64,000 bases of DNA from assembly GCF_002890895.1 (NCBI RefSeq), contig NZ_POUL01000012.1:62001-126000 (forward strand), read 5' to 3'. The notes beneath the pieces were generated by a model. The model had not been told where the DNA came from. It saw nothing but the letters and a program-made list of their open reading frames with translations, and did not search any database. The first letter of the stretch is position 1. Every line of letters starts with the position of its first letter. The DNA comes from Stutzerimonas stutzeri (GTDB taxonomy: Bacteria; Pseudomonadota; Gammaproteobacteria; Pseudomonadales; Pseudomonadaceae). A program made the translations under genes and the position numbers. This document shows, piece after piece, positions 52,601-60,523 of the stretch.

Positions 52601-52718
52601 CGGCCTCAAGCGCATCGGCGAGCGAGTCTACGCACCGCTGGTCGATGGCAGCGTGATCGAAGCGGAGATCGTCAGCTCGGTGTTCTACGACCCGAAAGGC
52701 GAGCGGCAGAACGTGTGA
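49686..52718 (+). CDS. soxA: Sarcosine oxidase alpha subunit
   Basis: 1,010 residues. N-terminal ferredoxin-like domain without cluster cysteines, FAD/NAD-binding domain (LVVGAGPAGLAAALAAGRSGARVILAD; ATGAHERPLVY) and C-terminal glycine-cleavage T-protein-like folate domain (LTGPNSRKLLAEV, FTGELSYEVNVQ, EKGFIIVGQDTDGSVTP). The folate domain captures the methylene as 5,10-methylene-tetrahydrofolate. Start ATG 49686 overlaps soxD. Confidence 0.97.
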   Translation: MSQVNRLSQGGRIDRNRPLTFTFNGETYQGYAGDSLAAALLANGVDVVGRSFKYSRPRGIVAAGSEEPNAVLQIGSTEAAQIPNIRATQQALYPGLTASSVNGWPSVNTDLMGILGKVGGGMMPPGFYYKTFMYPQNLWLTYEKYIRKAAGLGRAPTENDPDRYDHLNQHCDVLVVGAGPAGLAAALAAGRSGARVILADEQEEFGGSLLATRETLDGKPAAEWAAGVIAELEKMPEVTLLPRSTVNGYHDHNFLTIHQRLTDHLGEVAPKGALGQRMIRQRMHRVRAKRVVLATGAHERPLVYSNNDVPGNMLADAVSTYVRRYGVIPGRQLVLSTNNDYAYRAVLDWLDAGQQVAAVADARSNPKGAWVEEARRRGVRILAGSAVVEARGSKRVTGARICAIDLASHKVVSQGEVIDCDLIASSGGYSPVVHLASHLGGRPVWREDLLAFVPGEGFQQRTCAGAVNGVFALGDALADGFEAGATAAAETGFKAVSGSVPQAEQRVEEASVALFQVPHDKSTERAPKQFVDLQNDVTAAGIKIATREGFESVEHVKRYTALGFGTDQGKLGNINGLAIAAHSMGISIAEMGTTMFRPNYTPITFGAVAGPHTYELFEPKRYTAMQAWHLKNGAEFEDVGQWKRPWYFPKKGEDLHAAVARECLAVRNAVGILDASTLGKIDIQGPDAREFLNRVYTNAWTKLDVGKARYGLMCKEDGMVFDDGVTACLADNHFVMTTTTGGAARVMEWLEIYHQTEWPELKVYFTSVTDHWATMTLTGPNSRKLLAEVTDIDLDKDAFPFMTWKEGKVGGVPARVFRISFTGELSYEVNVQADYALDVWEQVIEAGKKHGLTPYGTETMHVLRAEKGFIIVGQDTDGSVTPDDLNMGWCVGRTKPFSWIGWRGMNREDCLKENRKQLVGLKPLDPKKVLPEGAQLVFDPKQPIPMTMVGHVTSSYMSAAMGYSFAMALVKGGLKRIGERVYAPLVDGSVIEAEIVSSVFYDPKGERQNV

Positions 52719-52724
52719 GGTGAA

Positions 52725-52750
52725 CGTGAGGCTGGCGCGCCAGCCTCACG
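52725..52750. repeat. Perfect 26-base palindrome between soxA and soxG
   Basis: 52725-52737 is the exact reverse complement of 52738-52750, seven bases after the soxA stop. A smaller GGCGCC pair (52773-52778, 52783-52788) follows. Confidence 0.75.
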
Positions 52751-52801
52751 CTCGGTACACCCGGAATTCTACGGCGCCGCACGGCGCCAGGCAGGTAAAC
52801 C

Positions 52802-53431
52802 ATGACTGCAGTGAACGTGTACAAACAACGCCCGGACAACATCCAGGGGCAATCGCCGTTGCACCACGCCGGCCTGAAAGAGCTGGTCGGCAAGGGCCGT
52901 GCTGGCGCCGGCATTCGCCTGCGGGAAAAGAAGCTGCGCGGGCACCTGACCTTGCGCGGCGACGCCCACGACCCGGCCTTCGTCAAAGGCGTTAACCAGG
53001 CGCTCGGAATGGAACTGCCGGTCGCACTGACGCTGGTGGCCAACGGCGAGACCTCGCTGCAGTGGATGGGCCCGGACGAGTGGCTGCTGATCGTTCCGCA
53101 GGGCGAGGAATTCGCCACCGAACAGCGCCTGCGCGACGCGCTGGCCGGCCAGCACATCCAGGTGGTCAATGTCAGCGGCGGGCAAACCCTGATCGAGCTC
53201 TCCGGGGAAAAGGCCCGCGAGCTGCTGATGAAGTCGACACCCTACGACGTGCACCCGAGCAACTTCCCGGTGGGCAAGGCCGTGGGCACCCATTTCGCCA
53301 AGAGCCAGCTGGTGATCCGGCGTACCGGTGAGGAAGTCTGGGAACTGCTGGTGCGCCGCAGCTTCGCCGACTACATCTGGCTCTGGTTGCAGGATGCCAG
53401 CGCCGAGTACGGGATGGCGATCGAGGCGTGA
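52802..53431 (+). CDS. soxG: Sarcosine oxidase gamma subunit
   Basis: 209 residues; LREKKLRGHLTLRGDA, MGPDEWLLIVPQGEE, LIELSGEKARELLMKSTPYDV, FAKSQLVIRRTGEEVWELLVRRSFADYIWLWL. Matches the SoxG family, related to the T-protein fold. Confidence 0.94.
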   Translation: MTAVNVYKQRPDNIQGQSPLHHAGLKELVGKGRAGAGIRLREKKLRGHLTLRGDAHDPAFVKGVNQALGMELPVALTLVANGETSLQWMGPDEWLLIVPQGEEFATEQRLRDALAGQHIQVVNVSGGQTLIELSGEKARELLMKSTPYDVHPSNFPVGKAVGTHFAKSQLVIRRTGEEVWELLVRRSFADYIWLWLQDASAEYGMAIEA

Positions 53432-53435
53432 TGTC

Positions 53436-53468
53436 GCCGGGGTGGCCGACGCGCTCGTCCACCCCGGC
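53436..53468 (+). repeat. Stem-loop between soxG and purU
   Basis: Perfect 10-base arms (53436-53445, 53459-53468) separated by 13 bases. Confidence 0.6.
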
Positions 53469-53537
53469 CAACCAGAAAGGGACGGCTGACGCGTGAGCCA
53501 CACGCCCACCGATGCCCGCCCCGCTTGGGAGATAACC

Positions 53538-54395
53538 ATGAGCCGCACGCCCGACACCTGGATCCTTACCGCACACAGTCCGAGCCTGCTCGGCACGGTC
53601 GATGTGGTGACCCGCTACCTCTTCGAACAGGGCTGCTACGTCACCGAGCACCACAGTTTCGATGATCGTCTGGTCAGCCGATTCTTCATCCGCGTCGAAT
53701 TTCGCGCGCCGGAGGGATTCGACGAGTCGCAGTTCCGCGCCGGGCTGGTCGAGCGTGTCACGCCCTTCGGGATGCACACCGAGCTGACACCGCCGGGCTA
53801 CCGGGCCAAGGTGGTGATCATGGTGTCCAAGTCCGATCACTGCCTGAACGATCTGCTCTACCGCCAGCGCATCGGCCAGCTGCCGATGGAGATCGCTGCA
53901 GTTGTCTCCAACCACCCGGATCTCGAGCCCCTGGCGCGCTGGCATGGCATTCCCTATCACCACTTCCCGCTCGATCCGCGCGACAAGCAGGCGCAGGAGC
54001 GTCAGGTGCTGCAGGTGATCGAGGATAGCGGCGCGGAGCTTGTAGTGCTCGCCCGCTACATGCAGGTGCTCTCCCCCGAGTTGTGCCGCACGCTCGATGG
54101 CCGCGCCATCAACATTCACCACTCGTTGCTGCCCGGTTTCAAGGGCGCCAAGCCCTACCATCAGGCCTACCAGAAAGGCGTCAAGCTGGTCGGCGCCACT
54201 GCGCACTTCATCAACAACGACCTCGACGAAGGGCCGATCATCGCCCAGGGCGTCGAGCCGGTGGACCACACTCACTATCCCGAAGACCTGATCGCCAAGG
54301 GCCGCGACATCGAATGCCTGACCCTGGCCAAGGCGGTCGGCTATTTCCTCGAACGCCGGGTATTCCTGCACGCCAACCGAACGGTGGTGCTGTAG
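53538..54395 (+). CDS. purU: Formyltetrahydrofolate deformylase
   Basis: 285 residues: N-terminal ACT domain (WILTAHSPSLLGTVDVVTRYLFEQGCYVTEH) and formyltransferase fold (INIHHSLLPGFKGAKPYHQAYQKGVK, ATAHFINNDLDEGPIIAQ). Hydrolyses 10-formyl-tetrahydrofolate to formate and tetrahydrofolate, keeping folate free for sarcosine oxidase. ATG at 53538 follows GGGAG; the GTG at 53493 is less likely. Confidence 0.95.
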   Translation: MSRTPDTWILTAHSPSLLGTVDVVTRYLFEQGCYVTEHHSFDDRLVSRFFIRVEFRAPEGFDESQFRAGLVERVTPFGMHTELTPPGYRAKVVIMVSKSDHCLNDLLYRQRIGQLPMEIAAVVSNHPDLEPLARWHGIPYHHFPLDPRDKQAQERQVLQVIEDSGAELVVLARYMQVLSPELCRTLDGRAINIHHSLLPGFKGAKPYHQAYQKGVKLVGATAHFINNDLDEGPIIAQGVEPVDHTHYPEDLIAKGRDIECLTLAKAVGYFLERRVFLHANRTVVL

Positions 54396-54482
54396 GTCCC
54401 GGTCGCAATTTCATAGCTCCACTACAAGCCCGCGTGACCTCCCGTCGCGCCTTGTATTCACAAAAACAAAGGAGAAAGGCAG

Positions 54483-55682
54483 ATGGCTGACAATCGTGGC
54501 GTCGTTTACCTCGGCGCAGGCAAGGTCGAAGTCCAGAAAATCGACTATCCGAAGATGCAGGACCCCCGCGGGCGCAAGATCGAGCACGGAGTGATCCTGC
54601 GCGTCGTTTCCACCAACATTTGCGGCTCGGACCAGCACATGGTGCGCGGCCGCACTACCGCCCAGGTCGGCCTGGTGCTCGGTCACGAGATCACCGGGGA
54701 AGTCATCGAGAAAGGCAGCGATGTCGAGCACCTGCAGATCGGCGACCTGGTCTCGGTTCCGTTCAACGTTGCCTGCGGCCGTTGCCGTTCCTGTAAGGAA
54801 CAGCACACCGGCGTCTGCCTGACCGTGAACCCGGCGCGTGCCGGCGGTGCTTACGGCTATGTCGACATGGGTGACTGGACCGGCGGCCAGGCCGAATACG
54901 TGCTGGTCCCCTACGCCGACTTCAACCTGCTCAAGCTGCCCAATCGCGACAAAGCGATGGAAAAGATCCGCGACCTGACCTGCCTGTCGGACATCCTGCC
55001 CACTGGCTACCACGGCGCGGTTACCGCCGGCGTCGGCCCAGGCAGCTCGGTGTACATCGCTGGCGCCGGCCCGGTCGGTCTGGCGGCTGCCGCTTCGGCG
55101 CGCCTGCTGGGCGCTGCAGTGGTCATCGTCGGTGACCTCAACGCAGCCCGTCTGGCTCACGCCAAGGCGCAGGGTTTCGAGATCGCCGACCTGTCGCTGG
55201 ATACTCCGCTGCACGAGCAGATCGCCGCCCTGCTGGGCGAGCCGGAAGTCGACTGCGCGGTTGACTGCGTAGGCTTCGAAGCGCGTGGCCATGGCCATGA
55301 AGGCGCCAAGCACGAGGCTCCGGCCACTGTGCTCAACTCGCTGATGGGTGTGGTTCGCGTTGCGGGCAAGATCGGTATTCCCGGTCTGTACGTCACCGAA
55401 GATCCGGGCGCCGTGGACGCCGCAGCCAAGATGGGCGCACTGAGCATCCGTTTCGGTCTCGGCTGGGCCAAGTCGCATAGCTTCCACACTGGCCAGACTC
55501 CGGTCATGAAATACAACCGCGCCCTGATGCAGGCAATCATGTGGGACCGCATCAACATCGCCGAAGTGGTAGGCGTGCAGGTAATCAGCCTGGACCAGGC
55601 GCCTCAGGGCTACGGCGAGTTCGATGCCGGCGTGCCGAAGAAATTCGTCATCGACCCGCACAAGATGTTCAGCGCCGCCTGA
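54483..55682 (+). CDS. fdhA: Glutathione-independent formaldehyde dehydrogenase
   Basis: 399 residues, zinc alcohol dehydrogenase superfamily. Catalytic zinc Cys47 (NICGSDQH) and His68-Glu69 (LGHEITG); structural zinc cysteines CGRCRSCKEQHTGVC; NAD site GAGPVGLAAAASARLLGA. Oxidises the formaldehyde released by betaine and dimethylglycine demethylation. GGAG upstream. Confidence 0.96.
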   Translation: MADNRGVVYLGAGKVEVQKIDYPKMQDPRGRKIEHGVILRVVSTNICGSDQHMVRGRTTAQVGLVLGHEITGEVIEKGSDVEHLQIGDLVSVPFNVACGRCRSCKEQHTGVCLTVNPARAGGAYGYVDMGDWTGGQAEYVLVPYADFNLLKLPNRDKAMEKIRDLTCLSDILPTGYHGAVTAGVGPGSSVYIAGAGPVGLAAAASARLLGAAVVIVGDLNAARLAHAKAQGFEIADLSLDTPLHEQIAALLGEPEVDCAVDCVGFEARGHGHEGAKHEAPATVLNSLMGVVRVAGKIGIPGLYVTEDPGAVDAAAKMGALSIRFGLGWAKSHSFHTGQTPVMKYNRALMQAIMWDRINIAEVVGVQVISLDQAPQGYGEFDAGVPKKFVIDPHKMFSAA

Positions 55683-55744
55683 TCCGTCGTCAGCAGTTGT
55701 TTCGTCTTGCGGGTCGGCCGCAGGACTCTGATGTTGAGCACTTT

Positions 55745-55770
55745 GGGGAGCCTTTGGCTCCCCCTTTTTT
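55745..55770 (+). terminator. Rho-independent terminator of the sox-purU-fdhA operon
   Basis: GGGGAGCC / GGCTCCCC stem (55745-55752, 55756-55763) with a three-base loop and six T, 62 bases after fdhA. Confidence 0.9.
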
Positions 55771-55845
55771 GGTGAGCATTTCGCCAGCGTTTCAGCGCGG
55801 CCGAGGCATAGGTGCCGCTGCACGCCTGATCGCCCTCTTCCGCCC

Positions 55846-56310
55846 TCAGCCAGGCAAGCCGATGATCCGACCGATGTGAACGGGCTTAGGCAAGTCCTGC
55901 TGCGCCTCATGCAACGCCTGCACCTGCGCCAGCACCGCCTCGTCGAACGGCGCCGAGCGGCCTGCCTGTCGATCGATGTTGATCAGCATCTGCTCGTTGG
56001 CTGCCAGCAGGCTGTTCTCACCAGCCCGATAAAGACCGTGGTAGACCTGCAGCCGCTTGCGGTCATGATTCAGCAGCTGCGTACGCACCTCTACCTCCGC
56101 CCCAAGCTTGACCTCGGCCACGTAGTTCAGATGGCACTCGAGGGTATACAGCGTGTGCCCGCTGCGCTCGCGCCCGGCCTGGTCGAGGCCGATCCGATCC
56201 ATCAGCGCATCCGTGGCAAAGCTGAAGATCAGCAGGTAGAAGGCGTCGCGCAGGTGATTGTTGTAATCGACCCACTCGGGCCGGATTGGGGTGCGATAGG
56301 TCGTGAGCAT
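55846..56310 (-). CDS. Hotdog-fold acyl-CoA thioesterase (CdhB-like)
   Basis: 154 residues, 4HBT type: RTPIRPEWVDYNNHLRDAFYLLIFSFATDALMDRIG with the catalytic Asp, then GHTLYTLECHLNYVAEV and RKRLQVYHGLYRAGE. The relatives I recall are carnitine-associated thioesterases such as betainyl-CoA thioesterase, which would feed betaine into this island. That is inference; no carnitine dehydrogenase genes are here. Start 56310 is family-like, and the open frame to 56532 is not. Convergent with fdhA. Confidence 0.8.
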   Translation of the reverse strand: MLTTYRTPIRPEWVDYNNHLRDAFYLLIFSFATDALMDRIGLDQAGRERSGHTLYTLECHLNYVAEVKLGAEVEVRTQLLNHDRKRLQVYHGLYRAGENSLLAANEQMLINIDRQAGRSAPFDEAVLAQVQALHEAQQDLPKPVHIGRIIGLPG

Positions 56311-56575
56311 CCGAGGGTGTCCTTTGTTGAGTCGGTGTATTCCGAGCGCGACCAATGTGCCGAAAATGGCCTGCCGGCCGCGCTGTAGCCGATAGCCGGT
56401 CGCCGCGGCGTGCGCCGGGATCAGCACTATGGCTGCCCCAGCGGCCTGGTTATCGCGTGTTGACGTTTTGAGCAATACCCCAGTCGTTTTTGCATCGGGA
56501 CGACATCCCCCCCAGGGATAAGCTGCCGCCAAGCATCGACAAACGATTCGATGAGCCGCACTGGGGAGTTACCTG
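56311..56575. promoter_or_regulatory. Divergent gap, thioesterase and dgc operon (265 bases)
   Basis: No gene. Should hold both promoters; I could not place -35/-10 elements or a sigma-54 site with confidence. Confidence 0.35.
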
Positions 56576-57553
<978 letters not shown>

Positions 57554-57666
57554 CGAATACCGGAGCCCGCCGCGCGCACCAATAGCGGCATCGCCCTCAG
57601 CGGTCTCGCCAAGGCTCATCAGCACTGTTCAAACAAGCAAGACAACGAATTCTGGAGCTCAAACAC

Positions 57667-58197
57667 ATGTCCACCCACGCACCCGAAATGCCCATCCAGG
57701 TCGACGACGAAACCGGCGTCTGGACCACCGACGCCCTGCCGATGCTCTACGTGCCGCGGCATTTCTTCGTCAACAACCACATCGGCATCGAGGAGGTGCT
57801 CGGCGCCGAGAAGTACGCCGAGATCCTCTACAAGGCTGGCTACAAGTCGGCCTGGCACTGGTGCGAGAAGGAAGCCGAATGCCACGGGCTGGTCGGCGTG
57901 GAAGTCTTCGAGCATTACATGAAGCGCCTGTCGCAGCGCGGCTGGGGCCTGTTCAAGATCGAATCAATCGACCTGGACGCCGGCACCTGCGAGGTCCGCC
58001 TGGATCACTCGGCATTCGTCTACGTCTACGGCAAATGCGGGCGTCCGGTGGATTACATGTTCACAGGCTGGTTCGCCGGCGCCATGGATCAGATTCTCCA
58101 GGCGCAGGGCAGCAGCATCCGCACCGTCGCCGAACAGGTCTACGGCGCCTCGCAGGAAGGCCACGACCACGGTCTTTTCCGCGTCAAACCACTCTAA
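57667..58197 (+). CDS. DUF5943 family protein (PA5397-like)
   Basis: 176 residues; VPRHFFVNNHIGIEEVLGAEKYAEILYKAGYKSAWHWCEKEAECHGL, HSAFVYVYGKCGRPVDYMFTGWFAGAMDQIL. The cysteines and the ligand-binding-like core recall 4-vinyl-reductase-type domains, but the function is unknown. Always with dgcA in the pseudomonads I remember, so likely linked to dimethylglycine use. GGAG nine bases before the ATG. Confidence 0.85.
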   Translation: MSTHAPEMPIQVDDETGVWTTDALPMLYVPRHFFVNNHIGIEEVLGAEKYAEILYKAGYKSAWHWCEKEAECHGLVGVEVFEHYMKRLSQRGWGLFKIESIDLDAGTCEVRLDHSAFVYVYGKCGRPVDYMFTGWFAGAMDQILQAQGSSIRTVAEQVYGASQEGHDHGLFRVKPL

Positions 58198-58213
58198 AAA
58201 AAGGTATGTGAGA

Positions 58214-58249
58214 GGGGCTTCGTGGCGACAGCATCGCCGCGCAAGCCCC
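58214..58249 (+). repeat. Stem-loop before dgcA
   Basis: GGGGCTT/AAGCCCC outer stem and GGCGA/TCGCC inner stem (58214-58249), in the 96-base gap. Confidence 0.5.
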
Positions 58250-58293
58250 CCCACAAAGAAAACGCTAGGCTGCTTTTCCGTGAGGGTGCCGCA

Positions 58294-60354
58294 ATGGCTT
58301 TCGAAGCAATGTTCCAGCCGATCCAGATCGGCAAACTGACCATCCGCAACCGCGTGATCAGCACCGCCCACGCCGAGGTCTATGCCACCGACGGCGGTAT
58401 GACCACCGAGCGTTATGTGAAGTATTACGAAGAGAAAGCCAAGGGCGGCATCGGCCTGGCGATCTGCGGCGGCTCCTCGGTCGTCGCCATCGACAGCCCG
58501 CAGGAATGGTGGTCTTCGGTGAACCTGGCCACCGACCGCATCATCCCTCACTTCCAGAACCTGGCTGACGCCATGCACAAGCATGGCGCCAAGATCATGA
58601 TCCAGATTACCCACATGGGCCGTCGCTCGCGCTGGGACGGCTTCAACTGGCCAACCCTGATGTCGCCGTCGGGTATTCGCGAACCCGTACACCGCGCCAC
58701 CTGCAAGACCATCGAGCCGGAAGAGATCTGGCGCATCATCGGCAACTACGCTCAGGCCGCACGCCGCGCCAAGGAAGGCGGCCTGGACGGCGTCGAACTG
58801 TCGGCCGTGCACCAGCACCTGATCGACCAGTTCTGGTCGCCGCGGGTGAACAAGCGTACCGACGAATGGGGCGGCACCTTCGAGGGCCGCATGAAGTTCG
58901 GCCTGGAAGTGCTCAAGGCCGTGCGCGCCGAGGTCGGTGACGACTTCTGCGTCGGCATGCGCATCACCGGTGACGAGTTCCACCCGGACGGCCTCACTCA
59001 CGAAGACATGAAAGAGATCGCCAAGTACTACGATGCCACCGGCATGGTCGACTTCTTCGGCGTGATCGGCTCGGGTTGCGATACGCACAACACCCTGGCC
59101 AACGTCATTCCGAACATGAGCTATCCGCCGGAGCCGTTCCTGCACCTGGCCGCCGGCATCAAGGAAGTGGTCAACGTCCCGGTCCTGCATGCGCAGAACA
59201 TCAAGGACCCGAATCAGGCCCAGCGCATCCTCGAGGGCGGCTACGTGGACATGGTCGGCATGACCCGCGCCCACATCGCCGACCCGCACCTGATTGCCAA
59301 GATCAAGATGGGCCAGGTGGACCAGATCAAACAGTGCGTCGGCGCCAACTACTGCATCGACCGCCAGTATCAGGGCCTGGACGTTCTCTGTATCCAGAAC
59401 GCGGCCACCAGCCGGGAATACATGGGCCTGCCGCACATCATCGAGAAGTCCACCGGGCCCAAGCGCAAAGTGGTGATCGTTGGCGGTGGTCCGGCCGGTA
59501 TGGAGGCCGCACGTGTCGCTGCCGAACGCGGCCATGACGTCACCCTGTTCGAGAAAAAGGACAGCCTCGGCGGGCAGATCAACCTCGCCGCCAAGGCACC
59601 GCAACGTGATCAGATGGCGGGCATCACCCGCTGGTTCCAGCTGGAAATCGCACGCCTCGGCGTCGACCTTCGCCTGGGTACCGGTGCGGATTCGGAGACC
59701 ATTCTCGATCTGCGTCCGGACATCGTGGTACTGGCCAACGGCGGTCACCCGTTCATCGAGCAGAACGAGCACTGGGGCGCGGAAGAAGGCCTGGTTGTCA
59801 GCAGCTGGGACATCCTCGACGGCAAGGTGGCGCCCGGCAACAACGTGCTGGTCTACGACACCATCTGCGAGTTCACCGGCATGTCGGTGGCCGACTTCAT
59901 CGCCGAGAAAGGTGCCAAGGTGGAAATCGTCACCGATGACATCAAGCCCGGCGTGGCGATTGGCGGCACCAGCTTCCCGACCTACTACCGCAGCCTGTAC
60001 CCGAAGGAAGTGATCATGACCGGCGACCTGATGCTGGAAAAGGTCTACCGCGAGGGCGACAAGCTGGTGGCAGTGCTGGAGAACGAATACACCGGCGCGC
60101 AGGAAGAGCGGGTGGTCGACCAGGTGGTGGTGGAGAACGGTGTGCGTCCTGACGAGCGCCTGTACTACGCCCTCAAGGAAGGCTCGCGCAACAAGGGCCA
60201 GATCGACGTCGAGGCATTGTTCGCGATCCAGCCGCAGCCCTGCCTTTCGCAGAGCGGCGAAGGCTACCTGCTGTTCCGCATCGGCGACTGCGTCGCGCAG
60301 CGCAACACCCACGCGGCGATCTATGACGCGCTACGGCTGTGCAAGGACTTTTAA
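58294..60354 (+). CDS. dgcA: Dimethylglycine demethylase subunit DgcA
   Basis: 686 residues, trimethylamine-dehydrogenase-like: Old Yellow Enzyme barrel (FMN; RVISTAHAEVYAT, GGIGLAICGGSSVV, HMGRRSRWDG, DGVELSAVHQHLIDQFWSP), then a second half with FAD/NAD-type fold (VVIVGGGPAGMEAARVAAERGHDVTLFEK). Cluster region reads CVGANYC, x11, C (Cys348, Cys354, Cys366), one cysteine fewer than the trimethylamine dehydrogenase pattern. The ATG at 58294 follows GAGGG. Takes dimethylglycine to sarcosine with DgcB. Confidence 0.93.
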   Translation: MAFEAMFQPIQIGKLTIRNRVISTAHAEVYATDGGMTTERYVKYYEEKAKGGIGLAICGGSSVVAIDSPQEWWSSVNLATDRIIPHFQNLADAMHKHGAKIMIQITHMGRRSRWDGFNWPTLMSPSGIREPVHRATCKTIEPEEIWRIIGNYAQAARRAKEGGLDGVELSAVHQHLIDQFWSPRVNKRTDEWGGTFEGRMKFGLEVLKAVRAEVGDDFCVGMRITGDEFHPDGLTHEDMKEIAKYYDATGMVDFFGVIGSGCDTHNTLANVIPNMSYPPEPFLHLAAGIKEVVNVPVLHAQNIKDPNQAQRILEGGYVDMVGMTRAHIADPHLIAKIKMGQVDQIKQCVGANYCIDRQYQGLDVLCIQNAATSREYMGLPHIIEKSTGPKRKVVIVGGGPAGMEAARVAAERGHDVTLFEKKDSLGGQINLAAKAPQRDQMAGITRWFQLEIARLGVDLRLGTGADSETILDLRPDIVVLANGGHPFIEQNEHWGAEEGLVVSSWDILDGKVAPGNNVLVYDTICEFTGMSVADFIAEKGAKVEIVTDDIKPGVAIGGTSFPTYYRSLYPKEVIMTGDLMLEKVYREGDKLVAVLENEYTGAQEERVVDQVVVENGVRPDERLYYALKEGSRNKGQIDVEALFAIQPQPCLSQSGEGYLLFRIGDCVAQRNTHAAIYDALRLCKDF

Positions 60355-60389
60355 GTCCAGCGCAACGTTGACGGTCTGACCCGGTCTGG

Positions 60390-60485
60390 CTCCCTCTCCC
60401 TTTTTGGGGAGAGGGCTGGGGTGAGGGTCGGTCCCGCGGACCAACTGCTCACCCTGACCCTCTTTCCGGAGGGGCGAAGGACTGA
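60390..60485. repeat. Dispersed-type repeat between dgcA and dgcB
   Basis: CCCTCTCCC (60392-60400) faces GGGAGAGGG (60407-60415), followed by CTGGGGTGAGGGTC and a later TCACCCTGACCCTC (60449-60462). This is the shape of a common intergenic repeat of Pseudomonas and relatives. No gene seen. Confidence 0.55.
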
Positions 60486-60523
60486 AACGCATCATCCCCT
60501 GACATTGGCGGTGGGAGCCTCAC

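Noticed and set aside
57964..60312. 782-codon open frame opposite dgcA
   Set aside because: Antisense shadow caused by codon bias; no recognisable domain.
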